Shown: positions 52,170 to 62,429, numbered from the stretch's first letter. The stretch is 64,000 nucleotides of DNA from Segatella hominis (GCF_004535825.1 NZ_SGVY01000010.1:26588-90587), one strand, 5' to 3'. Numbers and translations: made by a program. Notes: generated by a model not told the origin, from the letters alone.

Positions 52170-53189
52170 CTAAAAGTTTATTTTCAAATAATGACTAATC
52201 AATACCAATCCGCCTGACAAAGCGAAAAGAGGTACCACTTCGAGGGCACAAAAGTACAAAATTATTTGCAAAAAAGCGCCTTTTCTTCGAAAAAAGATGA
52301 TGAAACACTTATAAAAAGACAATATTTTGATGATTCCGACTACAATAAGTGTATAAATCACAGCCGCTTGTATGGAAAAACCAAAGTATGTCATCAGCAT
52401 GATAGCAGGGAAAAGTAGTACACCTTCACACGACACTAAGAAGAGATATGCCTTCATCCATTGTTCGTTTTTTTTCTTATCAAAGAACACCCACCCTGTT
52501 ATCGAATAGAGCAATGCCTTCAACAGGAAGTAAGCTGCAGCATACCCTGCATAGATGCTAATCACCTGATATTGGTCTATTGTAAATGTATCACTGATAG
52601 AAGCCCTGGAATACATAAAATAGCCGATGGCTATCAGTAAGCAAGTCTGTAATCCTAAAAACAACTGGAAGCGCAACTCATTGGACGTCTCGGTTATCAC
52701 CGTGGTACCAAATCGTGGTACACGGAAGAAAGTCTTTGCCTGACGAATGATAAGCTGACGAGACTTGGTGAAGGCCACACATGCTATCAGAAAGCAGAAC
52801 AAAAGCAAAATCGTGACAAAATCATCGGCTGCTACAGTATAAGGCACCGGGTCACCTGCCACACCCAATCTTCCGCCCTTCAATTCTGGATGAAAGAGCG
52901 AATCTTTCGAGAAGAAAGACTCACGATAATACTGCGGTAAGCTGACGTCCCTAAAACTCTTGCCTGGCTGATGCCCTGGAAGATGCAAGGTATCGGGCAT
53001 TTCGCTCCAATGAATCTCACATGGTTTGATATGCGCTCGCACCATGGAATCTTGCTGAGCAGGTGTCGCATTCTTGGGCAACCAACTCAGCACTTGCTTC
53101 GGAGTCAATACTCCTGTATGCTTTAAAGGCTCCTGTGCCACATCTGACTCAGGAGTTTCTATGATTGTTGAATCTGCTTGTTGCGCCAT
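52170..53189 (-). CDS. DUF4271 membrane protein
   Basis: This 339-residue integral membrane protein has a polar N-terminal half (residues 1-120) containing Gln, Pro and Glu-rich parts, followed by about seven hydrophobic segments. It belongs to DUF4271, a Bacteroidota-specific family next to hemD. The function is unknown. It begins just after a terminator hairpin (53211-53245) that follows metK. Confidence 0.85.
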   Translation of the reverse strand: MAQQADSTIIETPESDVAQEPLKHTGVLTPKQVLSWLPKNATPAQQDSMVRAHIKPCEIHWSEMPDTLHLPGHQPGKSFRDVSLPQYYRESFFSKDSLFHPELKGGRLGVAGDPVPYTVAADDFVTILLLFCFLIACVAFTKSRQLIIRQAKTFFRVPRFGTTVITETSNELRFQLFLGLQTCLLIAIGYFMYSRASISDTFTIDQYQVISIYAGYAAAYFLLKALLYSITGWVFFDKKKNEQWMKAYLFLVSCEGVLLFPAIMLMTYFGFSIQAAVIYTLIVVGIIKILSFYKCFIIFFRRKGAFLQIILYFCALEVVPLFALSGGLVLISHYLKINF

Positions 53190-53210
53190 CCTTCTACTAT
53201 AAATAATAAG

Positions 53211-53245
53211 TTATCCCTAGAAAGCCAGGCTCTCTAGGGAATAAA
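53211..53245 (-). terminator. Terminator after metK
   Basis: ttatccctaga and tctagggaataa form a near-perfect stem around aagccaggctc, with T-rich flanks. It separates metK from the DUF4271-hemD operon. Confidence 0.7.
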
Positions 53246-53271
53246 TTCTATTTTCTTGAGTCTAATCCCAT

Positions 53272-54546
53272 TTAAAGGGCAAACTCTTTCTTAATTTCCT
53301 CTACTTTATCGAGTTTTTCCCAAGTAAACAACTCTACCTGCATAGTCTTGGTATCATGATAACGGCTGGTGAAAGTCTTTTCCACTACCTCATTCTTTCG
53401 ACCCATGTGACCATACGCAGCAGTCTCCAGATACATTGGCTGACGGAGCTTCAACTGACGCTCGATAGCCTTTGGACGGAGATCAAACATCTGAGAAATC
53501 TTCTGGGCAATTTCACCATCATTCATATTCACATGGCTACGTCCATAAGTATTCACATAGATGCTGACAGGCTCAGCCACACCAATAGCATAACTTACCT
53601 GCACCAACATTTCATCAGCCACACCTGCAGCTACCATGTTCTTGGCAATATAGCGAGCAGCGTAAGCAGCAGAACGGTCCACCTTACTTGAATCCTTTCC
53701 AGAGAAAGCGCCACCGCCATGTGCACCCTTACCACCATAAGTATCCACGATGATCTTACGACCTGTCAGACCGGTATCTCCATGAGGACCACCGATAACA
53801 AACTTACCTGTAGGATTGACGAAATACTTGATGTCATCATTGAAAAGAGACAATACCTTGTCGCCCAACTGTGCTTTCACGCGTGGAATGAGAATGTTGA
53901 TAACATCCTCACGAATTTTTGCCAGCATAGCATCGTCATCATCATTACCCATTGCATCCTTGATAAAATCATCATGCTGAGTAGAAACAACGATTGTATC
54001 AATACGCTGAGGAATATTGTCATCAGAGTATTCTACCGTTACCTGACTCTTGGAATCCGGACGGAGATAAGTCATCACCTTACCTTCCTTACGGATAGCA
54101 GCGAGTTCCTTCATGATGAGCTGTGCCAAGTCAAGAGAGACTGGCATATAATTATCTGTCTCATTGGTAGCATAGCCGAACATCATACCCTGGTCACCAG
54201 CACCCTGGTCTTCATCTTCCTCACGGCTCACACCACGGTTGATATCATCACTCTGCTCATGAATGGCAGTAAGAATACCACAAGAGTCACCATCAAACTG
54301 GTATTCTGATTTGGTATAACCGATTTTCTTAATTGTTTTGCGGGCGATAGTCTGCAAATCTACGTATTCATTAGAGCGAACCTCGCCCATGATAACCACC
54401 TGACCAGTAGTACAGAAAGATTCGATAGCACAATGAGCATGCTCATCGTAAGCCAGGAACTGGTCTAACAATGCATCGGATATCTGGTCTGCAACTTTAT
54501 CAGGATGTCCTTCAGAAACTGATTCTGACGTAAACAAATATGCCAT
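53272..54546 (-). CDS. metK: S-adenosylmethionine synthetase
   Basis: This 424-residue protein makes S-adenosylmethionine from methionine and ATP. The start at 54546 ([17 protein letters not shown]) was chosen because MetK proteins begin so; an upstream ATG at 54630 would add 28 unusual residues. Conserved parts include [38 protein letters not shown] and [24 protein letters not shown] box on its strand lies at 54598-54605, so the leader is short and no riboswitch fits. Confidence 0.97.
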   Translation of the reverse strand: MAYLFTSESVSEGHPDKVADQISDALLDQFLAYDEHAHCAIESFCTTGQVVIMGEVRSNEYVDLQTIARKTIKKIGYTKSEYQFDGDSCGILTAIHEQSDDINRGVSREEDEDQGAGDQGMMFGYATNETDNYMPVSLDLAQLIMKELAAIRKEGKVMTYLRPDSKSQVTVEYSDDNIPQRIDTIVVSTQHDDFIKDAMGNDDDDAMLAKIREDVINILIPRVKAQLGDKVLSLFNDDIKYFVNPTGKFVIGGPHGDTGLTGRKIIVDTYGGKGAHGGGAFSGKDSSKVDRSAAYAARYIAKNMVAAGVADEMLVQVSYAIGVAEPVSIYVNTYGRSHVNMNDGEIAQKISQMFDLRPKAIERQLKLRQPMYLETAAYGHMGRKNEVVEKTFTSRYHDTKTMQVELFTWEKLDKVEEIKKEFAL

Positions 54547-54597
54547 ATTTATTCCTTTTCTTCTTTTAAAAATTGATATATCATTTATTTGCGGCTG

Positions 54598-54605
54598 CAA
54601 AGTTA
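54598..54605 (-). promoter_or_regulatory. -7 box of the metK promoter
   Basis: TAACTTTG on the minus strand, 51 bp before the metK start at 54546. The -33 box is weak. Confidence 0.6.
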
Positions 54606-54665
54606 CACATTTATTTTCATATTCAGTCACATTAGAATGAAAAATATTCCAGTTTTAAATGTTTA

Positions 54666-55625
54666 TCAGTCAAGATGGTCATCAGAAGCACTTTCCGGCT
54701 TCATCTTCTCGCGATACATGATATTTCTCGGATGATGTTCCAAGATTTCCCGCCTCAAGTCGGAAGTTTCCAAATGTGTATAGATTTCTGTCGTTCCCAG
54801 ATCTTCATGCCCCAACAAGGCCTGGATAACACGCAAATCGGCACCACCCTTGAGCAAGGCTGTTGCAAAACTATGCCGAAGGGTATGAGGCGAGATGGTT
54901 TTCTTGATTCCTGCATCCTTTGCCGCATTCTTAATCATGATAAGAATCATCGTTCTGGTAAGATGAGCACCCCGTCGATTGAGGAAAACATAATCCTCCT
55001 CTCCCGGTTTGATTTTCATCTGATTGCGGTCCATATACCAATAATGCAACTGTTTGATGGCAGTTTCAGAAATCGGAACAAGTCTTTCCTTGCTTCCCTT
55101 TCCCAAAACACGGATGAATTTTTCCTCCTCGAAGATGTCGCTTAATTTGAGATTTACCAATTCCGACACTCGTAACCCACAGGAGAACAGGACTTCTATG
55201 ATTGTCTTGTTACGCTGTCCTTCCCATTTCGTCAGATTAATAGCCTGTTCCAACAGATCCACCTCCTCCACTGTCAGATATTCCGGCAAATGCTGTCCAA
55301 TCTGCGGGAAAGGAAGCAGCTCCGTAGGATCATTTTTCAAATAATCCTCAATCATCAAGAAACGATAGAAAGAACGCACTCCACTTAAGATACGCGATTG
55401 GGAACGAGCACCAACATTCTTATCATGCAAACCCGCAGAAAACTCCTCTAAATCCTCCAGTTTGACATCCAAGAGGGAAATCTCCTTGGATTTGACAAAT
55501 TCAAGGAGATAACGCAAGTCGCGCTGGTAAGCTTCCAACGTATTGGGTGAGTAATTACGCTCCAATTTGAGGTATCTCACATAATCCTTAACAATATTCG
55601 TACTTGATTTCTTGCTTGTTTCCAT
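54666..55625 (-). CDS. xerD: Site-specific tyrosine recombinase XerD
   Basis: This 319-residue recombinase, starting at METSKKSS, resolves chromosome dimers at dif with XerC. All catalytic parts are present: SCGLRVSEL with Arg, HTLRHSFAT, and LGHEDLGTTEIYTH with His and the nucleophile Tyr. The N-terminal SAM-like domain YLKLERNYSPNTLEAYQRDL is standard. Its divergent neighbour is aroQ, a common arrangement in Bacteroidales. It is a chromosomal gene and not the phage integrase. A longer frame to 55691 adds residues unlike XerD. Confidence 0.95.
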   Translation of the reverse strand: METSKKSSTNIVKDYVRYLKLERNYSPNTLEAYQRDLRYLLEFVKSKEISLLDVKLEDLEEFSAGLHDKNVGARSQSRILSGVRSFYRFLMIEDYLKNDPTELLPFPQIGQHLPEYLTVEEVDLLEQAINLTKWEGQRNKTIIEVLFSCGLRVSELVNLKLSDIFEEEKFIRVLGKGSKERLVPISETAIKQLHYWYMDRNQMKIKPGEEDYVFLNRRGAHLTRTMILIMIKNAAKDAGIKKTISPHTLRHSFATALLKGGADLRVIQALLGHEDLGTTEIYTHLETSDLRREILEHHPRNIMYREKMKPESASDDHLD

Positions 55626-55634
55626 TTTTATTAT

Positions 55635-55642
55635 TACCTTTG
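55635..55642 (+). promoter_or_regulatory. -7 box of the aroQ promoter
   Basis: TACCTTTG, with TTG at 55612-55614, 20 bases upstream. It lies just at the xerD start codon region, so the two divergent promoters face away from each other; a TAATTTTG box on the minus strand at 55703-55710 fits xerD. Confidence 0.65.
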
Positions 55643-55749
55643 CAGTTAGAAGTAAAAGAGACAGTCTCAATCTTCCATGATGGAAGAACACTCTAACTTC
55701 TGCAAAATTACAAAAAAATATTCATAAACGGATAAAATAATAAGGGATT

Positions 55750-56172
55750 ATGAAAATACAAATTATCAATGGTCCAAACTTGAACCTCCTCGGTGTCCGT
55801 GAACCGGGCATTTATGGCAGCAACTCCTTCGAAAGTTATTTGCCAAAATTGAAGGAAAAATTTCCTGATGTAGAAATTGAATATTACCAGAGCAATATCG
55901 AAGGTGAGCTGATCAACAAGTTGCAGGAAGTGGGTTTTTCATACGATGGTGTAGTCCTCAATGCAGGAGCCTATACCCACACGAGCATTGCCTTGCAAGA
56001 TTGCATCCGCAGTTTGAAGTGCCCATGTGTGGAGGTTCATATCTCCAATGTCCATAAGCGTGAGGAGTTCCGCCACCACTCTTATATCTCTTGCGCCTGC
56101 CTCGGAGTCATCTGTGGCTTCGGTCTGGCATCCTACGACCTTGCCATAGCTGGCATCATTGCAAACAAATAG
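55750..56172 (+). CDS. aroQ: 3-dehydroquinate dehydratase, type II
   Basis: This 140-residue shikimate-pathway enzyme carries the type II signature IINGPNLNLLGVREPGIYG at the start, then LNAGAYTHTSIALQD and EVHISNVHKREEFRHHS. The catalytic Tyr and His sit in these motifs. It forms dodecamers and works in the cytosol. It runs 5 bp before the methyltransferase gene and is probably in one operon. Confidence 0.97.
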   Translation: MKIQIINGPNLNLLGVREPGIYGSNSFESYLPKLKEKFPDVEIEYYQSNIEGELINKLQEVGFSYDGVVLNAGAYTHTSIALQDCIRSLKCPCVEVHISNVHKREEFRHHSYISCACLGVICGFGLASYDLAIAGIIANK

Positions 56173-56176
56173 GAAT

Positions 56177-56815
56177 ATGACTGAGACAGAAAGCATCGAC
56201 AAGTACATCTGCGACCACATGGAGCCAGAAGGCGATTACCTCTACCGTCTTTACCGCGCCACTAATATCCATACGATTCACGGTCGCATGGCAAGCGGTC
56301 ACATCCAAGGCAGACTGCTCAAAATGCTGGTAGAAATGATTCGTCCCCAAAACATCCTGGAAGTAGGAACCTTCAGCGGTTACAGCGCCATCTGTCTGGC
56401 CGAGGGTTTGCAGGAAGGCAGCAAACTCTATACCTTTGAAATCAATGACGAGATGGAAGATTTCACCCGACCATGGATAGAGGGATCCAGTGTAGCCGAC
56501 AAGATAGATTTCCGCATAGGTGATGCCAACGTGGAAGCGCCCAAATTGGGAGTTATGTTCGACATGGCTTTTGTCGATGGCGACAAGCGCACCTACATCG
56601 AGACCTATGAGATGGTGATGAGTGTCTTGAAACCCGGCGGTTATATCCTTGCCGACAATACCTTGTGGGATGGGCACGTCATCGATCCTGCCTATGACCG
56701 CGATCACCAGACCAAAGGTATTCGTGCCTTCAACGATTTGATTGCCTCCGACCCTCGTGTCGAGGTGGTTATCTTGCCATTGAGAGATGGTCTGACACTG
56801 ATAAGGAAAAAATAA
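56177..56815 (+). CDS. O-methyltransferase, class I SAM-dependent
   Basis: This 212-residue enzyme has the COMT-like Methyltransf_3 fold: EVGTFSGYSAICLAEGL binds S-adenosylmethionine, and FVDGDKRTYIETYEMVMSVL with ADNTLWDG carries the metal-binding Asp and Asn. The start at 56177 follows aggaat. The substrate is unknown; related proteins act on catechol or quinone-like compounds. It ends within the following terminator hairpin. Confidence 0.9.
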   Translation: MTETESIDKYICDHMEPEGDYLYRLYRATNIHTIHGRMASGHIQGRLLKMLVEMIRPQNILEVGTFSGYSAICLAEGLQEGSKLYTFEINDEMEDFTRPWIEGSSVADKIDFRIGDANVEAPKLGVMFDMAFVDGDKRTYIETYEMVMSVLKPGGYILADNTLWDGHVIDPAYDRDHQTKGIRAFNDLIASDPRVEVVILPLRDGLTLIRKK

Positions 56816-56858
56816 GAAATGGCAGTACCTTTCCGAAGGTCAACTGCCATTTCTTATT
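56811..56858. terminator. Bidirectional terminator after the methyltransferase gene
   Basis: aataagaaatggcagt (56811-56826) and actgccatttcttatt (56843-56858) form a perfect 16-bp stem with an inner acctt/aaggt stem. It overlaps the stop codon of the methyltransferase gene. Confidence 0.88.
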
Positions 56859-56870
56859 TTCATCCTACGC

Positions 56871-58691
56871 TTATTTCACGATGATTGCACGTCCATCGTC
56901 AGATACTCCCTCGCCAGAGATATGCAACTTCTTGCAAGTTCCATTGTTATAGAATTGTATCGTTGCTTCCCCATTCTCATCCAACTGCAAGTCAGGATTC
57001 CAATAGAGCGTGCGACGATAGTCATGCTCTGGATGTGACTTCGAGTAGTTTGGCAGACGGTAAGGAAGAAGTGAGGAGAAACCCGAAACTTTTAGATAGC
57101 GAGTATGCGGTATTTGATTATACTTCAAATACTTTTCCCATTCATGATCTGTATCAAGAATCATGCAAGCCACCAAAGAAGGATACATCGACATACTTGA
57201 ATAATCACTACGTTTAGGTAGAGGATTCTCCAAAGCCAAACCAGAATTCATAACACTCCATTCACCTGCAGAAGCAGGACTTCCAGAGTCAAGATAAGAG
57301 TAATATCTACAAGCAGGATTGTCTGAGCGCAGTATCACCTTTTTATATTTAGTGATACTCGTAAAATTACTATTCACTATTTTGCCAGCAGGAATGTCTG
57401 TTTCATTATCCCAATAGGAGTTTCCCACTTCAATCGCCCCCATCTTACCCATCTCTTTGCAAAGATATGGGTGTACCAACAGACCACAAGAGATTTTCAA
57501 GTTAGAAAATGTTGATGCCACAGCATTCTCATCCTCATTGGCAAGCCTATCCATCTCCTTGATTAAATCCAAACATACAGAACTGAACTGAGACTTCGAT
57601 TGTTTCAAATGCTTGACACTCACATTGCGTCTGCCCATTTGAACAGTATTCTGCCATTTCAGTTCATCTTTGGTATATTTTCGTAGAACAGGGCTCATGT
57701 CTTCGTTTACCACAAACTTCGTCTGAATAGAGCTATCGGCAAGTTGGGCAAACTTCAACTGCAAGTAGGCATCACCCATAAACTTACCAAGACAAGTAGC
57801 AAATATACCTTGCTGGTCGGTCGTGGTCTTTGTTTGGGAATATCCATTGGACAAAAACAAAGTTGGCACCAACTCCTGTTGAGCCATCGCTTCAAAAGAA
57901 CTTTCTTGTTGAGAATTTCTGATAAGCCGTCCTGCCTTTCCATAAACTGTAATGCCTTGCTCCGGCAGATACTTCTTGCCAGCATTTGGAGCAGAATAAG
58001 AAAATGCTGAGGACACAAAGTCAACCATCCCCTTGTTGCTATCTTTCATGAAGTTGTCGCCATTCAAGACTGATAGAGACACATGTTCTCCAGGTTGTCC
58101 CTTCAACTTGACTGTCACTACACCATAAGGCATCATTGTAGAAGCATTATAGGAAGCTGTGACGATTTGTTCTTTGTCTTGGGAATTGCTCATTATTGAC
58201 GAAGCACCATCCACACACTCTATCCCCTTATGGATGGGACATTTGCGACCACCCATGTTTCTAACCTCTCGCTTGCGAATGGCTAAGTCCGAATATTGTC
58301 CATTCTTCACTTGCTCATAGACAGGAATCACCTGAGAGAAATAGTTGGTTTGTCCATCATTCTGCATATAGCGAGTATAAGCACGGATTTCATACAAGCC
58401 CGACAGGAGAAACGGTCGAAGATAAACGTCACCCGCACAACGCCCGTTCACCAAAGGATAAATACGCTTTTCGACGACATATCCCTCAGGAGCAACCACA
58501 TCTACATATAGCACCTTGCTCTTATCAGTCAGTCGCTTGGTATCTGTATCCATGACGTATGCCGAGAGCCTCAGCGTATCGCCCAAGAAGTAAGCCGAGT
58601 TGTCTAAGTGTAAATACGCTTTTTCTCCTGCTCGCAAGCAAGTGGAACTTGCCAACAAGAGCATAACTGTTAATAGATTCTTCTTATTCAT
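56871..58691 (-). CDS. Exported MG2-like domain protein, copy 2
   Basis: The start at 58691 (MNKKNLLTVML) gives a 606-residue exported protein with a signal peptide ending near SSTCLRAGEKAY. The N-terminal 130 residues resemble an MG2 (macroglobulin-like) domain: EKAYLHLDNSAYFLGDTLRL, then LLSGLYEIRAYTRYMQNDGQ. The C-terminal block TLYWNPDLQLDENGEATIQF, then FYNNGTC and SGEGVSDDG, is also typical of long Bacteroidota proteins with MG2 and TonB-plug domains; here it is shortened. The middle region (about 150-500) differs strongly from the neighbour at 58736-60592, while both ends are nearly identical. No protease motif is visible. Confidence 0.82.
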   Translation of the reverse strand: MNKKNLLTVMLLLASSTCLRAGEKAYLHLDNSAYFLGDTLRLSAYVMDTDTKRLTDKSKVLYVDVVAPEGYVVEKRIYPLVNGRCAGDVYLRPFLLSGLYEIRAYTRYMQNDGQTNYFSQVIPVYEQVKNGQYSDLAIRKREVRNMGGRKCPIHKGIECVDGASSIMSNSQDKEQIVTASYNASTMMPYGVVTVKLKGQPGEHVSLSVLNGDNFMKDSNKGMVDFVSSAFSYSAPNAGKKYLPEQGITVYGKAGRLIRNSQQESSFEAMAQQELVPTLFLSNGYSQTKTTTDQQGIFATCLGKFMGDAYLQLKFAQLADSSIQTKFVVNEDMSPVLRKYTKDELKWQNTVQMGRRNVSVKHLKQSKSQFSSVCLDLIKEMDRLANEDENAVASTFSNLKISCGLLVHPYLCKEMGKMGAIEVGNSYWDNETDIPAGKIVNSNFTSITKYKKVILRSDNPACRYYSYLDSGSPASAGEWSVMNSGLALENPLPKRSDYSSMSMYPSLVACMILDTDHEWEKYLKYNQIPHTRYLKVSGFSSLLPYRLPNYSKSHPEHDYRRTLYWNPDLQLDENGEATIQFYNNGTCKKLHISGEGVSDDGRAIIVK

Positions 58692-58735
58692 AGTCATTTG
58701 TTTTATTTTAATTACGAACAACGTCACAATCCTAC

Positions 58736-60592
58736 TTATTCTCTCACGATGATTGCCCGTCCATCGTCAGATACTCCCTCACCAGAGATACGCAACTTTT
58801 TGCAAGTTCCATTGTTATAGAATTGTATCGTTGCTTCCCCATTCTCATCCAACTGCAAGTCAGGATTCCAATAGAGCGTGCGACGATAGTCATGCTCTGG
58901 GTGTGACTTCGAGTAGTTTGGCAGGCGGTAAGGAAGAAGTGAGGAGAAACCCGAAACTTTTAGATAGCGATAACCAGGAATACGATTGTATCGAAGGTAA
59001 TTGTCCCATTCATGATTCATATCAGGTACCATGCAAGAAATCAGGGAAGGCTTTCCTTTTTCTATATCATTGGCTTGAATGCTTCCTGCACCAGGACTGA
59101 AGCCATGAACTTGTGCACCATAAGCTGGAACATAGCAGTCGTGCAATTTTCCGTTAGAAAAATCATAGTGAGAGCGAATCGCTTTATCTGTGCGCAAAAC
59201 TATCTCAGAATATTTTCTAATATCCATTGCAACATCTATGTCTTTTGTCTCAGGCACAATTGTATCTCCAGAATATGATCCATGCAAGTCTATCGCTCTA
59301 CTCGTTTTAAGATTATATTGATAATTATTTCTATCGCTCAAGAAATAACTCACTAACGCATCATTTTGCATCAACAGATCATTATCAATATGATTCAAAT
59401 CATCTAAACGATTGATTGGCTCCCAATAGCTGAAGTTATTGAATATTCTATCAGTCTCTTTTAGTACATCTATATTGAAAACATCTTGCAACTTATCTTT
59501 TCCTTTCTGAGTTTTTACAGAAACACATTTTCCTCCAAACAATACAGAACGACATAATTGCTTTTCTTTCTTTGTATAAATTTTGCATGGTGGATCTAAG
59601 TCATAGTTTATTTGAAACATATCCCTACCATATTGGGGTACTTGCTTATATTTTAATAAAAGGAAATGATTCCCCACAAACTTTCCAATAGGAATACCAA
59701 AATAGCCCAAAGAATCTGAAGCAATGTCAATTCCCTGATTTCCTTCAAGTGCCCCCATTATTTTATAATCAAACTGGCAATAAGGAATGGCTCTAAAAGA
59801 GTTTTGCCCGACACGTTTTTGTATCACTTCTCCCGTCTTTCCATAAACCATAAGTTCCTGCTCTGGCTTATAAAAGTACTTTCCGTTTTCACCTACTGAG
59901 GAAATATTTCCGTTTACAAAATCTGTGATATTTTCATGATTTATGCTGATATAATTATCTGCGTCTATAATCGATAATGTCAAATGTGCATTAGGAGTAC
60001 CCTTCACTTTGACCGTTGTAACCTGAAATGGTTGCATGGAAGCACTATCATAAGAGGCCTCAAATACCAAAGGCTTGCACGTTGTCGAAGTAGGCAAATA
60101 ATTACTTTTCCATGGTAAAGGCTTTCTTCCTCTGTCGTTTTTTACTTTTTGAACATTGCGCAGCTTTCTACTTTGGAAGACAAGAGTTTGGTATTGTCCA
60201 TTCCTTACTTGTTCATAAACAGGAACTACTTGAGAATAATAGTTTGTCTGTCCATCATTCTGCATATAGCGAGTATAAGCACGGATTTCAAGCAGACCTG
60301 ACAGGAGAAGCGGACGTAGATAGATATCGCCAGCACATCGACCATTCACCAAAGGATAGGTTCTACTTTCTATAACATAACCTTCTGGAGCCAATAAGTC
60401 CACATACAGCACCTCGCTCTTTTCAGTCAGTCGCTTGGAATCTGTATCCATGACGTATGCCGAAAGCCTCAGCGTATCGCCCAAGAAGTAAGCCGAGTTG
60501 TCTAAGTGCAGATACGCTTTTTCTCCTGCTCGCAAGCAAGTGGAACTTGCGAGTAGGAGAAATAATATAAAATACTTCTTAACTTTTTTCAT
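58736..60592 (-). CDS. Exported MG2-like domain protein, copy 1
   Basis: This 618-residue paralogue of the 56871-58691 gene has a signal peptide (KKYFILFLLLASSTCLRAG), the same N-terminal MG2-like domain and the same C-terminal block. The middle region, about residues 150-500, has little similarity to the other copy. It is probably periplasmic or outer-membrane-attached. The gene is 44 bp upstream of its partner, and both are divergent from the two regulators. A TACCTTTG box on its strand lies at 60619-60626. A surface binding or colonisation role is possible but unproven. Confidence 0.82.
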   Translation of the reverse strand: MKKVKKYFILFLLLASSTCLRAGEKAYLHLDNSAYFLGDTLRLSAYVMDTDSKRLTEKSEVLYVDLLAPEGYVIESRTYPLVNGRCAGDIYLRPLLLSGLLEIRAYTRYMQNDGQTNYYSQVVPVYEQVRNGQYQTLVFQSRKLRNVQKVKNDRGRKPLPWKSNYLPTSTTCKPLVFEASYDSASMQPFQVTTVKVKGTPNAHLTLSIIDADNYISINHENITDFVNGNISSVGENGKYFYKPEQELMVYGKTGEVIQKRVGQNSFRAIPYCQFDYKIMGALEGNQGIDIASDSLGYFGIPIGKFVGNHFLLLKYKQVPQYGRDMFQINYDLDPPCKIYTKKEKQLCRSVLFGGKCVSVKTQKGKDKLQDVFNIDVLKETDRIFNNFSYWEPINRLDDLNHIDNDLLMQNDALVSYFLSDRNNYQYNLKTSRAIDLHGSYSGDTIVPETKDIDVAMDIRKYSEIVLRTDKAIRSHYDFSNGKLHDCYVPAYGAQVHGFSPGAGSIQANDIEKGKPSLISCMVPDMNHEWDNYLRYNRIPGYRYLKVSGFSSLLPYRLPNYSKSHPEHDYRRTLYWNPDLQLDENGEATIQFYNNGTCKKLRISGEGVSDDGRAIIVRE

Positions 60593-60795
60593 ATTTGGTT
60601 CTAACTATTTGTTGGTTACAAAGGTATAAAAAAAGAAACAAACATATATAAAGAAAACTGATTATTTTATCAGTGTTGCAAAAGAACAAATATCTATAAG
60701 CTCCTATTAATCAATAAAATACAAATCAAATAAGCCGAATATAGAATAGGAATTGTAACACAAATATTAATCATAAAAGCAAATAATATAGAAAG

Positions 60796-60829
60796 TTTGG
60801 CTTTATTAAAAGAGATTTTATTATCTTTG
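60796..60829 (+). promoter_or_regulatory. Promoter of the first TPR-HTH regulator
   Basis: TTTG (60796-60799), 22 bases, then TATCTTTG (60822-60829), 28 bp before the start codon. The intergenic region 60593-60857 holds this and the divergent box at 60619-60626 and otherwise AT-rich sequence. Confidence 0.65.
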
Positions 60830-60857
60830 TACACTAATCATATATCACATATCTGAC

Positions 60858-62429
60858 ATGAAAAAAATATTATTTATACTCACAATCTTCTCACTTATTG
60901 TATGTGGATGTCAATACAGAAAGGATAATTACAATGAGAGACTAACTCAAATAGACTCTCTCTTAGATAACTATCAAATAGAGACTGCCCAAATATTGTT
61001 TGCTCAATTAAATAAGAAAAAAATTCATGAAGAAGAACTTCTGGCTTATCACAACCTAATATCCACCGAATTAGCCTATATGCAATATCGGCATAATCTA
61101 ACCAACGACCCAATCAATCAAAGTATAGCATTTTATGAAAAAAATAAAATGTTAGATAAATTAGCGAAATGCTACTATTATAAAAGTACTATTCTATATG
61201 ATTCCGGCAGTCGAAAAGAAGCTATTTGTAATATTAAAAAGGCAGAGCAGATAGCAGGACTAATAAAGAATCTTAGGATTGAAACCAAAATATATAGCTT
61301 TTTGTCACAAATCAATTTAAACAATGAAGACTATGCTTTAGCTATGCAATATGCTCGTAAGTACAGAACTAGTGCAGAACAATATAACTGTCCAATTGAC
61401 AAAATTGACAGTTACAACAGAATCGCTATTTTGCATTATTATCTCATGCAAGATGATAGTGCAAGTTATTATATAAATAAATGTATTCCTTTATTAAAAT
61501 ATGCACCTGATAGCGCAAAAATTATATATCTCGACAATATTGGGTATCTAAATATGAATAGGAATCCAAAACTTGCACTAAAATACTTAAATGTTGCCAT
61601 GAAATTAGGACCAAGTGTTGATACATATGACAACCTTGCACAAATTTATATTAAACAAGGGGAAAAGGAAAAAGCTGATAGCCTTTGGAGAAAAGCTTTA
61701 CAGACTCAAGACCTTGCAAAGAAAATAGAAATATTATCTACCATACTTAGACAAAAACAAGAAGAAAAAGATTATAAAAAAGTTGCGCATTTCGCCTCAT
61801 GGTTAGTGGAATTGAAAGATAGTTTAGCCGACCAGCGAAAAAGCGAGCAAATTTTAGTACAACAGATTAAATTTGACAATGACTTGGCACAGGCTAAACA
61901 GCAAAAGACGATTTTGACTTTAACCTATGCTATTTGCATTGCCGTACTTCTACTTGTTTTGATTTGTCTCAGCATCAGATACCACCACATGAAGACTATA
62001 AATGAGAAGTTAGAAAATGAGAAGAAGATAAAAGAGTATCAAATAACCATCGATAAATTAGCATCTATTGGACAAACAGACCATAAAACTATTAAAAATT
62101 TACAAAAAAGGATTGATAAACTTCAATATTTTAAAGACAACCATACTCAACAAGGACATATATTATATGAGACAGCACTATTTGGAAAAAGCATCAAAGA
62201 CTGGAACAAGCCTGAAATGATAACCTTCCTGGACTATTATGTCTCTAAAGATATTGAGTATTCCCTGTCACTGGAAGAAATTGATCAACTTACTGCCAGA
62301 GAAAAAATCTTTCTTATCCTCCAGCATGAAGGAAAAACGGAAGCAAAAGTCGCAGAAATGATGGCTCTCAGCAACTCTGCACTACGCACAATGAAAAGCC
62401 GAATCAAAAAGAAAAAAGAATCAAAATGA
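60858..62429 (+). CDS. Membrane-bound TPR sensor/HTH regulator, copy 1
   Basis: This 523-residue protein starts with a lipoprotein-like or uncleaved signal (ILTIFSLIVCGCQYRKD). Then come several TPR-like helical repeats in a periplasmic part (residues about 30-340), a transmembrane helix (about 352-374, LTYAICIAVLLLVLICLSIRY) and a coiled coil (INEKLENEKKIKEYQITIDKL, abbreviated). The C-terminal HTH (LTAREKIFLILQHEGKTEAKVA) resembles the LuxR type. It would be a one-component membrane regulator. Residues about 218-523 are nearly identical in the next gene; the N-terminal parts differ. Its stop overlaps the next start (ATGA). Confidence 0.85.
   Translation: MKKILFILTIFSLIVCGCQYRKDNYNERLTQIDSLLDNYQIETAQILFAQLNKKKIHEEELLAYHNLISTELAYMQYRHNLTNDPINQSIAFYEKNKMLDKLAKCYYYKSTILYDSGSRKEAICNIKKAEQIAGLIKNLRIETKIYSFLSQINLNNEDYALAMQYARKYRTSAEQYNCPIDKIDSYNRIAILHYYLMQDDSASYYINKCIPLLKYAPDSAKIIYLDNIGYLNMNRNPKLALKYLNVAMKLGPSVDTYDNLAQIYIKQGEKEKADSLWRKALQTQDLAKKIEILSTILRQKQEEKDYKKVAHFASWLVELKDSLADQRKSEQILVQQIKFDNDLAQAKQQKTILTLTYAICIAVLLLVLICLSIRYHHMKTINEKLENEKKIKEYQITIDKLASIGQTDHKTIKNLQKRIDKLQYFKDNHTQQGHILYETALFGKSIKDWNKPEMITFLDYYVSKDIEYSLSLEEIDQLTAREKIFLILQHEGKTEAKVAEMMALSNSALRTMKSRIKKKKESK

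Noticed and set aside
54547-54665. SAM riboswitch upstream of metK
   Set aside because: The leader from the predicted promoter is only about 45 bases and no multi-stem structure fits.
54666-55625. Tyrosine recombinase as the phage integrase
   Set aside because: It has XerD features, sits beside aroQ among conserved host genes and lies almost 19 kb outside the prophage end.
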